From Ifrita kowaldi (taxonomy: Eukaryota; Chordata; Aves; Passeriformes; Cinclosomatidae): a stretch of 64,000 nucleotides of DNA. The notes beneath the pieces are model-generated. The model searched no databases. It had not been told where the DNA came from and saw only the letters and a program-made list of their open reading frames with translations. Positions 25,168 to 35,650 of this stretch are shown here, piece after piece; the stretch's first letter is position 1; each line of letters begins with the position of its first letter. The position numbers and the translations under genes are program-made. The DNA lies in contig VZRS01000217.1 in assembly GCA_013398055.1 (NCBI GenBank), positions 462,280-526,279 on the forward strand. The letters are read 5' to 3'.

Positions 25168-25470
25168 AGAATCAATCCTAACATGGTCTGTGCTGGAAGG
25201 GACCTTAAAGGTCATCTAGTTCCAACACCCCTGCCATGGGAGGGACACCTTCCTGTAGACCAGGGTGCTCAAAGACCCATCCAACCTGTCCTCAAACACT
25301 TCCAGGGATGGAGCATACACAGCTTCTCTGGGCAACCTGTTCCAGTGCTTCGCCACCCTAAAAGCACAGTATTTCTTCTGACTATCATGTCTAGACCCAC
25401 TCTCTTTTGATTTAAAGCCATTCCCCCTTGTCCTAGAACTACATGTGCCTGTAAAAATGCTCTGTACATG
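25168..25470 (-). mobile_element. CR1 3' end with C-terminal reverse-transcriptase remnant
   Basis: Antisense CR1 with the GGGACCTTAAAGGTCATCTAGTTCCAACACCCCTGCCATGGG block near its start. The minus strand translates to a short piece containing HWNRLPREA and APSLEVFEDRLDG, which is the C-terminal tail of CR1 ORF2. The frame is short and isolated, so the copy is dead. Confidence 0.93.
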
Positions 25471-25974
25471 GTTTAGCATGAAAATAGGATATGGTGCATG
25501 ACTGAATTAGAGCATCCCTAATGAAAGGGACTAGTTGAACAGTATCTATAGCATATAACATCTCTGTTGTGTGTGACAGGCTCCTCTAGCCAAATGCTGG
25601 CACTGCTGAAATCAGTCTGGGTTTTATGCCCATCTTCTGCAAGCCCCATGCAAATATTGCATATTGGGAGATATTAATATTTTTTCAGTTATGTGAACTT
25701 TCACTTCTAGGCTGTAATTTTTCTCCCAGTGCCTGGAGCCTATGAGAAAACAGAATTTGCTGGAAACAACTCCAAAAGCCTGAGGAAGTGAGGACTGGAA
25801 CATACAAATAGTGTGTGTTTAATAAAAAGATGTAGCGTGCTCTTTCAGAAAAAGATTACTGAAGAAGGAAAAGGTCTTTGAAGGCAGTACTTAATGCAGA
25901 CTTGCAGTTTAAATGGAAAAGAGCATAGTGGGATAGATCAATAAACACACAGCAAACAACAAAAAAGCCCAGGT

Positions 25975-26212
25975 TCACAGAAATTCAAGGCAGAAGGAGA
26001 CTTGAGAAATTCTCTAATCCCTGTGCACCACAGCAGCAATAACTTTACCAAGCTCATTCTCCACTGGTGTTTCTCTAACCTACAGTTAAAATCTTCCCTT
26101 GAAAGACAGCACGACCTCCCTGGCAGGTCTTCCTAGTGTTACAAGACCCTTTGGATTAGAATTTCTTTTCTTAAAATCTCCCAATTGTTCTGCTGCAAAT
26201 TATTTTTTTTTC
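25975..26212 (-). mobile_element. Old, diverged CR1-like remnant
   Basis: Weak but co-linear resemblance to an old CR1 3' end in antisense: ACAGAAATTCAAGGCAGAAGGAGAC, then the CACGACCTCCCTGGCAGGTC block, then TTAAAATCTCCCAATTGTTCTGCTGCAAATTA. Divergence is much higher than in the neighbouring copies, indicating an older insertion. Confidence 0.5.
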
Positions 26213-26591
26213 TCCTTTTTTTCCTCTGATGCATATCATGAATAATTGAGGAAGATGGTGTAACTAGAATGTGTCACATAGAAATAATGTATTCAGTCAC
26301 TTCGCCGAAGGGAGAACTATAGTCCTCTATAGGTGACTAGAAAGCCACCATGAGGCTCTGAAATGTGAGAACCTTTGAAGAACATGGTTGATAATTTTCT
26401 TCATAATGAAGAAATACATTTGAGATTCTCGAAATAACTATTTGTCTAGCCCCCCAAGCACTCTGCTCTTCAAGCCCTGTCTGTCTTCTGCACAGATTTT
26501 TCGCTAAGTAGTAATGCACTGGATTTCCCAATCATCTGGAGAATTGTGACAAAGCCAGAAATTGTCATTATTGGTAAAAAAAAATGCCTGT

Positions 26592-27192
26592 TGTGTCACA
26601 CAATCTGGTCCAAACTCCCGGCTAAAGCAGGTTTGCCTAGAGCAGGTTGCACAGGATCATGTTCAGGCAGGTTTTGAATATCTCCAGAGAAGGAGATTCA
26701 ACAACCTCTCCGGGCAGTCTGTTCCAGTGCTCTGTCACCTTCAAAGTAGAGTTTTTTCCTCATATTCAAGTGAAACTTCCCATGTTTCCATTAGAAGTCA
26801 TCTCTTCTCCCAGATAAACAGGGCCCAGCTCTCAGCATTTCTTTGTAGAAGAGATGATCCAGTCCTCTAATCATCTTCATAGCCCTCCACTGGATTTACT
26901 CCAGGAGTTCCATCTCTTTCTTGTCCAGAACTGGACACAGTACTCCAGATGTGGCCTCACTAGGGCTGAGTAGGGTGGGAGGATCACCTCTGTTAATGTG
27001 CTGGCAATGATCTTCCTAATGTACCCCAGGATACCGTTGGTCTTCTTGGCTACAAGGACACATTGCTGGCTCATGAACAGCTTGTTGTCCACCAGGATCC
27101 CCAGGTCCTTCTCTGCAGAGCTGCTTTTCAGTAGATCAATCCTTAACTGTACTGATGCATGGGGTTATTCCTCCGTAGGTGCATGACAGGAC
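26592..27192 (-). mobile_element. CR1 remnant covering the 3' UTR and end of reverse transcriptase, internally deleted
   Basis: Antisense CR1 of about 600 bp. The minus-strand frame at 26877..27092 contains VILPPYSALVRPHLEYCVQFW, a hallmark stretch near the end of CR1 ORF2, preceded by KKTNGILGYIRK. Around 26800-26815 the sequence jumps from the CATTAGAAGTCAT block straight to CCAGATAAACAGGGCCCAGC, so roughly 100 bases of the normal element seem to be missing. It belongs to a different subfamily from the 19.7 kb copy. Confidence 0.92.
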
Positions 27193-27338
27193 TATTGCAA
27201 TTATTACTCCAATAAGGTGTCCTTCCATTTTCATATCCATGACTTTTTTACTCTTACAATTCGTATGTTTTTCTGTAATGAATAAATTCTCATCATCTAG
27301 TCACAGACTTCTTGTCATCTTCTCTCTCTGAGGATGTC

Positions 27339-27960
27339 TGTCACCACCCCTTAGGGGTGTGTCCCCAAATTAAGCTGGTGAATGGTGGAAGCAATGATGA
27401 GTCCGAGATACAGCAGTAGACTCCAAAGGGCTATGATAGGACTGAAAGACGACAGGCAATCACAGTGGAAAGATCCATCCTTCCCCCTTAGGAAAAGATT
27501 GTTTATTCAAGAGTAACCAGAGAAATGTCTGTTCAGATTGGAGTGGCTAATAAATACTCTGAGCCTGTTAAAAGCTAAAACTTGCCTAGTGAAATAGAGA
27601 GTGGCTTGAGTTGTCCCCTTGCAAGGCAACAGAAAATGCTGCTGCTCCCAAAAGTGGCAGCCAAAAGCCCCATGGGCACTGGGTTTTCTTCTGCTGCAGA
27701 AGCTGAACTTGTGTCTCCGCTGCTTCTGTGGAAATTAGAGAGGCTGGGGCAGCAACTGCTGCTTCTGGAAGGAACTGAGACTCCCTGGCAGCAGCTGCTT
27801 GGCAAAGCAAACAATGAAACAGCTCTGGCAAAGAGTTCTGTAGCCACTGTTGTTTTACAGGCTCCCTTCCTCCCCAGCAGTCTGCTTTGCTGTGAAACTC
27901 TGCCCTGTCTAAACCTAGAGCTGACTAGGAGAAGAAGCCCACGCATGACCTGGGACTGAG
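27339..27960 (-). mobile_element. Possible solo LTR of an endogenous retrovirus
   Basis: The block begins TGTCACCACCCC and contains the palindrome CACCCCTTAGGGGTG (27345-27359). On the minus strand an AATAAA lies at 27507..27502, downstream of a GC-rich stretch (27600-27950) open in frames on both strands. A GC-rich U3, a polyadenylation signal and a terminus in ...TGACA would fit an LTR in minus orientation, but no matching target-site duplication, primer-binding site or internal retroviral gene is visible. Ordinary unique sequence is possible. Confidence 0.28.
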
Positions 27961-30900
27961 AAGATCATATATCCAAGATGTAATTAACTGAACGCATTCC
28001 ATCTGCTATGGTTAGAAGAGACAGCTCCATCCCAGCTGCATTTCATTCTGCTCTATTCATTGCAGATCTGAATTTTGCTGAGAGATTCTACTAAGCATTG
28101 TGTACATCTGCTTTAAACAATCTTCAGGAAATAAATCATTTACAATTTGCGCTATTCCATTATTATTCCTCCTCTCTGCCTTTCTGAGTCCTTAATATCT
28201 GCAGTCATAACTCAAAAGTCTCACTGTGGCAGGCAATGAAGAAATAATCCCTGCCTGAAAGAATTTACCATCTAAATATTTTCTCATTGAAATCAGTAGC
28301 AAAATCTGATAGAAGAAAAGCTTCCTTTCTCCGTGGAAGCAAACAGGGGAATAACAGAGAGCATGAGGAAAGTACAGACCATTACCATTAGTGGGACAGT
28401 CTTTCTGTGTCTTGCCATTGTTTCAACTCATTGGCACAATACCTCAGTGTTCCATACATTTCAGTAAGGTGTATCCACAGCATCTTTCACCCCTTTCTCA
28501 AGACTTTCTTCATTGTCAGTGCTCTTCTGAGATTAATGTTTTTACATTTCATCCTTTCTGTGATTTTTCAGTTTCTATTGTTCCTTCATGCACAAAGATC
28601 CAACCGCATGAGATTCAGGACATGAACTGGTGATGATGGTAAGGGAAAAAACAAGCAAACAAAAACCATCAAGCTGAAGGCCAGCAGCATAAACAGCACA
28701 GAGAGCTGTTTCCTCCAGGACATAGGCATTCTGGCTCCAGCACACTGAATGGAATCCAAATTACAGGTAGGACAATGTGTTTGAAGTCTTGATCTCTGCC
28801 ACACATCCACCTCTGTTTTACAGGAGGGGTTAGCAGCTATGACGTAAGTGCAATGGCACATTAGGAGGAAGCCAATGTCAGCTTCTGGCTCCCAAACCAG
28901 ATGCTGTTGATGCTGCACAGCATTTAAATTTCATGGATTTCCACTAGCACATACACAAAAGAAAACCAGAAATGAGACAATTCTCTGACTGATCTATGTC
29001 TTATAGGTCACTAAATAAGGCTAGGAAATACTGGGAGAGATCCTGAAATATAGAGCTCATCCATGAAATTGATAAAGCAGAACTGTTCTTACCTGAAATA
29101 CTTGTAACATAAAACTTCTAGAGGGAGAAGACACATACATACACAGAGGTGTACACACAAGAAAGGTATTAAAAAAATTAGTGATAGGTTAAAAATGTTT
29201 CTCCTATCTGCACAGTTTATTCATCTCCAGTGGATGTAGACCATTTGTGTTATGGCAAAGTAGCTGCCCTGACACACGTGGTCTTGCTAAGGCTGCAGAA
29301 GTGTTTTTTTTTAACTTGGCTAGCTTAGGAAAAAAGTACTCTATCTCTAGTCATTCTCTGGCAAAGTGCAGTATATCTAATTTTGTTAAATTCCAAAACA
29401 TACTGTACACCAAAGTACTTGTAGGTGTAAAGGAGAATGTCAGGGATGAGTCAAAGATTAATACCTAAATTATAAAGTGTGAAATGGGAATTGCAGTCTT
29501 AAATATCACGTAAAGAACTAGGAAGTATTTACCTAGTCTAAAGCACTACTTGCATTATAATAGGCAAAATGCTGCTTCTTTTAGTTACAGGGGATTCTTT
29601 AATAGTCCCAGGCTTGAGCAGGAAGATGCATAGGGTGGAGGACAATTTGATAAGACCTTTACAAACTTCAGCAGAACTCTTATTCATTGCAGCACTCACT
29701 TCAGTCATACCTACTTCCACTGCTCTGCAGAACAAGGATGAATTTAGGATGGTACTTAGGTACTGAGAAAAATAAATGCTTGACTAGTTTATTTCCTTCA
29801 AACATACCACTTCTTCCATTACTGCATTGCAACATTGTCAGATGAAGTTTTCCATTTTCACCAATCTGCCCCTTCAGGTACTTCATTGTCCTGTTTTTCA
29901 TCCATCCTTACAAAACTTCCTTTTGCTTTCGTAAACAAACAGACGTGTCTACCTTACCAGTAATCTTAAACAAAAAAAAAGCCCTCTGTGATGCTGTTAG
30001 TGCTTCCTGCTTTTTCATTTTTATCTCTTGCCTCTTACATTCAATTGTCGACTCTGCGTCAGGATCACTTCTTTCTGTGTGCACAGAGTCCTAAAAATGT
30101 ACAGGGAGCTTTTAGATGCTTGGTTAAAAATCCCCAATAAATAGAGCGTAAAAGACTAGAATTTTAATCAGCTTGTAATTTTCTCACTGTCGCTAAGCAC
30201 AACACCTGGTAAAGGCCCAAGGATATTTTTTTTTAAAACATAGTTGAAGAGACAGTAATGATGTCTCATTTGATTTGTAGGCTAACATGTGGAAGTAGTT
30301 CTAACAACACTCAAACCAAAGTTTCAGCTGATTCTTGGAGCTTTACCAACTAACTTCTATTTTAATAATCGGTGCCCAGTGAGTCCAGTGCTGCTTAAAC
30401 CACATGCTGCAGCAACTGATACTTTGCACTGCTCATTAGCTGGTGACAAATAGGATACAAAAATAAAACTTTGGGAAGCAGACTTAAATAGACTTGTCAA
30501 TTGGTTATAGAGAACCCTGCCAAAAAGTGACTTTATTTTTATTAAAAGAAAAATACGTTCATTAGAGAAATAGTTCCAGAGACCAGACTTCTGAAAACCC
30601 TGCTTTTTAATCAGTTAAAAATACTGAATAGCTACGCACATACATATTTTTAGTAGAATCTACTAAACATCACTTCTTGACATCAGCCAGCTCAGACTCA
30701 CTGTACTCCAAAGTAACCATTTCATATTTTAGCATCTTCAATAAGTCTTAAGATGACTTTAGCTTTATTCTTGACTGTTTAGTCCTCTGCTTATCAGAGC
30801 GTAATTACTAAAGAAGGTAACCAGAAACAACAGGGTAAAAAACCTACAGGTAAGTTACTGCCCTTGTGATTCCCCTAAATCCTTGATAAAGTCAGACTAT

Positions 30901-33900
30901 GTTTGTGGCAGAAGGCTCAAGGTCTCCTTCATGCAGCTTTTCTTCTGTAGTTTGTTGTGTTTTCCTTCTAGCTATTTCTTATATTATAGAGACTTGGGCA
31001 CTTATTTCGCCATCTCTTAACTGAGATCTTAACTTGCTTCATCTAATATGTGGCTGGGTCAGATAAATAGCCCTCTAGATACAACTCTATTTACCAAATC
31101 TCTGCTATAAAGACTGGCATATAAAGAAAATATAGAGAATTTCTTTCTATAAAGAAAAGTGACTAAACAAACTGAATTGATATTCAGAACATGTAAATGA
31201 AACCCAGAAAGTAAAGCTAACTGAATGCCTGTAAGGATGCAGACTGCTGCACTTTGAATATACTAAAATACAGAATATTTACAAGAGCCCTGGCAAAGGA
31301 AGGTGTTGCAACTCTATAAACTTCAAGAACTAAAAGCTTACATCATCAGTCTGAATGTTTTGCTATGATTTTACTGAACAACCTAGCACATCTATCCATT
31401 ACTGCACTTGGTGAGGAGTATGATAGTCAGTCCCATAAAGCCTGGTAGAACAAGCACTGTATTATAGAATGGAATCACTGTGGCAGCAGCAGAGATGGTC
31501 ACTAAGTTAATTTTTGGGATTCTGCTTTAAGCCTATGCCACAGTTATCGCTGAGCATCTCACAAACGAGCCAGTTCACAGTACAATATTCTCAGCAATTA
31601 ATGAGTTAGCATCTATATAATTACAAGAGCTCAAATATTTCCTTTTTTTTTTTGCAACTGTGCCAACTACAAACTCATAAATGCTATCAAAGCTTGCCAG
31701 CATCTTACTGAGGGGGCAATCCACAGTGAGAACTAAAGAAAATCGAGATATTCAAGGTTTATTCAGGTCTTGCAATAAATGGTGGCAAGATAATTAACAT
31801 GGACAATCGTGTTAAAGGAAAATTTTTCAAAATCGGTATGGCCAATTTCAATTTTATTGTTTTCAGATACAGGAAGAGGATTGAAGCCCCAAGTAGTTAG
31901 AAAGAACATGGACTGGAATCTGATGTTAGTTACATTTCTACAGCAGTGTCAAGAGAATCTTGCATCTCTGAAAAAGGTCAAAGTCACTAAAATAAAAATT
32001 TCTCAGCCTGTGAGAAATTCTTGCAAAAAAAGTGATAGAAATTACTCCTGGTGAAATTTTCTCAAATGGGAAGGCATGATGTGAAACAATTAGGTTGATT
32101 AACTTTACATGAAGTGTGGCTTCTAGTAAGATTTGGGGACAACAATATGTGCCTGTATCATAAAAAATGCCCATAATAAAGAACCTGAGAGAAAACCTTT
32201 AGCACTCTCCGTCTGCAAGTAGGAAATGCAAGAAATCTCCATGTAGAGAGCTGCAAGGGAAGTCACAGGCCATTTCAGATACAGGCTCTCACAAATATCT
32301 ATTAGGCAGACCCATAGTGAAGTAGGGGCAGACCCACTCTAGTGAAGTAGCAATTCACTCTACTTTTCTTCATTAGCTCTGACAAATAGGGAAATTTGTT
32401 GTTCATCTACAGCAAGCATATTTGTAAATGGGTCCTGTCATTTTTAGTAACGGGGGATAAAAAGCAGACTGGGATTTTATACCTGAGAATTTTGTGTGAC
32501 TGTGTATGCCTCCTTCTCACCCCCAAAATACCAAGACTGGCAAACTGAATTGTTTGAACAAACTGAATTGGACGAAAATTCAGACAAGTATTCAGAGTGT
32601 CATGTGGAAACCCATTTTAGCATTAAAAGAATATACCTCACAGCCATTAGCAAAAGGTTGCCTCTGCTGGCAACTCTCAGTATGTGTTTGGAGTAGTTAA
32701 ATTAACCTTCAGGACAGGACTTCTGGATATGACTCTTTAAAGTACAAATCTTCAAGAACTGAATATCTAATTTTCCCTGCCTCTTCTTTTTGCCCTTCTG
32801 CTTCCTTTTTAGCATGCTCTCATCAAGTCTTTTGCTTCCTGTCAGCAATTGAAGAATTCCAGATGAGCAAGGGTCTGCTTCAAATGACTTGCCATGTTAA
32901 AAAGAAGAAGAAAGTGTTACTAAACTCTTTCTAGGAATGGAAAAATTGATTTTTTTGTTCACAAATCAAAAGCAAAAGTATTAAAAGAGGAGAAAAAAAA
33001 ATTCCAGTATCTCATATGCTGATGAAACAAGAAAGTTCAGAGAATGCTAGATATGGATGACCTTAAAGAAAACAGTAATGAGAAATAAAAATAAATGTGG
33101 ATAGATTTCGTATTAGTCACAATAGAAACCTGAAAAAAAATTTCATAGTCTAAGTTCATCTCAGATTTTGTATTTAGTTATAGAAACTGAGCTGTTGCTG
33201 GAATAGCACTCTTTACTTGCTTCAGAATAACGGAGGATGAACAGAAACAGAGAGAATTAAATGCATTTCACTTCCCTGATTCCGAGTTTGGGCTACATAC
33301 TGCATAATTTCATTTTGGCCTGAAAAATACGTTAATACCTGGAAACATATAAAAGCCTTCTTTGCTTCTATCATCAGCAAAGTAGGTTATCACTAGTTTT
33401 TAGATAACAAGTGTTTTTGCTGCATGGAGTATGCTGAGACTTTATTTAAAACTTGTTCTCTTTTCTATTCTATTATTCTGGCCTGTGACAGCTCTCTATT
33501 TAGTGTCCCTGTTTCATAGGCTTCATCTTGATAACATCAACATGCAAGGGAGATTTAGATAGCCAAGTGGATTCATTGACACTTATTATTAAAACAGCCT
33601 ATACCAACTGAAGTTTTAGGTAATTGTTTCAATATTTGCTACATTATTATGATAACAACATAATAAGAACATATTCAATCTCTGCACTGTAAAATACAGC
33701 ATTTTAAATTGGATGTTGGTTTTTTTAAATAAGGTGTCATAAAATATGCATACATTGTTTCTATTAACAGTATTACTGTAGAACATATCTCCTGGTTCTC
33801 CCTTTCCTATTCTAAATTTTTGCTTGATATTCTGAGAAGCATCAATACTTCTGCAAGGGCTGATTAGCATGCAGTGACTTGATAGACATGTTGGAAGGCA

Positions 33901-35139
33901 GAACTAACAAACTTCCAGCATACTACTAGATTATACATTTCTCTATGCATGCAAAAAGACATCGTTGTTCACGTACCTCTGATACTTCTGTTGATACTTC
34001 TGTCAACATCTGTTCACAGAAGTGGCTATTGGCATGCACTTATCTGAGAATCACTATGCAAATATATGCAACTGCGGTGAAAGAAGTCCCTAGAAGATTT
34101 GAACAAACCCATTTTATCAGAATAAAAATGTTGAGGTGACTGACAGGTCCATTGTCACAGCCCTTACGGAAGCTGGCTGCTTGCTTTTTCCACTGTTAAA
34201 GCAGAATATTATTTGAGTACAAGAAGCCTTACTGTGAAAATAGCAATTCCCAATTCTGGTAACATTTTGCTTGATCCTGTTTAATTGTAGGGCAGTGGTG
34301 TATGTCCTCAGGGAAATCAGGCCTGGACAATGAAGGTGATATGAATTTAAAGTGATTGTGCCATTCACCAGAAAGGACAGGCCCACTATTGTTAGACAAT
34401 GTTCAGGACACCAAAGAAGAATCCTAAAACGACCCCCTTAGTTAAAATCAACTCTCCATTTATCCTCATGGAGGTATGCAAAAGACAAATTGGTGTGGTT
34501 CAGATCATGCCTTCTTAGCTACTTATTAATGGTGCTGGTTCAGATGTTTGGGATGAAGGCCCAACCAGGATAGCTGATGAAATGCAGTGCTCTCTAGTGT
34601 CTGATTGGCCTGAGCTAAACTGCTTAGAACAAGAGGCATTGCCAAAAGTGTTCTTTGCAACAATGACCTCAGTTATTATCCCCTTCCTGCAGCTTTTCCA
34701 AGAGCCACACATTAGCAGGCAAGTTTGAGGCTGGAGTGAAAGTTTTATTTGCTATTCTATATCCTCACTTGACATTGGAGGAGAAAGAGCTGGTGTTCTA
34801 TATTCTACAGCTGTCTACCTCCAAGGTTTTGGTAGCTCATACAAGTACACAAGCAAATGTTGACGGACACATGGCTTTTGCTATGTCTTCCTCCCTCTTA
34901 ACAGTGCACACAACATAAAGCACAGTTTTTCCTAGCATTTTGTCTTTACCATGGCTGCAGCAGACAGAGTAAAGAGGGAAATTCCGCTGTTTACTTTGAG
35001 AGATGGAGGGGCATGTACTGAGTCCAGTAACGCACAGAATTCTATGTCCTAAAATGCTGCATGACCATTGCAGACCAAAGAGTGAGCAATTCCTTAACCC
35101 TGACCTCTGCTCTATCTTTAAAAATGTGAAATGCTGCTG
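27961..35139. other. Long unique AT-rich stretch
   Basis: Seven kilobases without a recognisable exon, RNA gene or repeat family. Open frames are short and anonymous. It contains a small tandem duplication near 32.3 kb. On the minus strand a short ATG frame runs into a consensus-like donor near 29.1 kb (TATTTCAG|GTAAGAAC), without other support. Poly-T runs occur at 31648 and nearby. Confidence 0.4.
32305..32350. repeat. Two-unit tandem duplication
   Basis: GGCAGACCCATAGTGAAGTAG (32305-32325) is followed almost directly by GGCAGACCCACTCTAGTGAAGTAG (32327-32350). The units differ by a 3-base insertion (CTC), consistent with a small local slippage event. Confidence 0.75.
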
Positions 35140-35650
35140 CTGTGGATTCTAGTTTTTCAGTTCCAACATTAAAACAACTTGTTTAGAGATCCTGCTTGAT
35201 AATGAGTCAGCTGCTTCTACACTGCATATTGTACATACAAGCATAAGTTATCTTGCCTTCCTATCATACACTGTCAAACAGCAGGGGGGCTAAAGCAGTA
35301 GCTTAAGACACAGGCTTAAGCAAAGGCAGCCCCCCACTTTAAAAAGCAGATTAAGCATGCGACAGATGCTTTGCGATAATTTATGAATAGTGTACGTTGA
35401 CCTGATTTTTATGATGTTGATTGTATGATTATGTTGGCTTGATTTAATTAGAAGGCACAGACAAAGCCTGAAATACTTGATAAATACAAGCTACCCACTG
35501 ATAAACACCCTTAGGTCAGTTTGAATTGTCAGCTGCAGAGAGCCTATTTCTAGGCTCCAGGCAAGCTGCTGGAATATCTTTGGTTGGTGTGAATGCTGAG
35601 ATTAAAACAACTCCAGTGACTATGCAAAGGGCTCATGAGCAATATTCTGT
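35140..35650. promoter_or_regulatory. Candidate conserved non-coding element or enhancer
   Basis: This 500-bp stretch lacks repeats and open frames yet is dense in transcription-factor-like words: TGAGTCAGC (AP-1/MAF type, 35203-35211), TTTAATTAGA (homeodomain type), ATTTATGA, TTGATTGT, and a poly-C/poly-G pair around GGGGGGCTAAAG...GGCAGCCCCCC. Motif density alone proves little. The call rests on texture typical of vertebrate developmental enhancers and needs cross-species alignment. Confidence 0.25.

Noticed and set aside
25216..25479. Minus-strand 87-codon frame as a gene
   Set aside because: Its sequence is the C-terminal tail of CR1 ORF2.
26877..27092. Possible host protein with VILPPYSALVRPHLEYC
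   Set aside because: This is the decayed end of CR1 ORF2, with no intact upstream frame.
27575..27959. 123- and 125-codon frames on opposite strands
   Set aside because: Leucine- and serine-rich, no domain, mirrored on both strands. This is expected from GC-rich non-coding DNA.
29098..29116. ATG followed by a donor near 29.1 kb as a first exon
   Set aside because: Only six codons and no promoter signature. Too weak to call.
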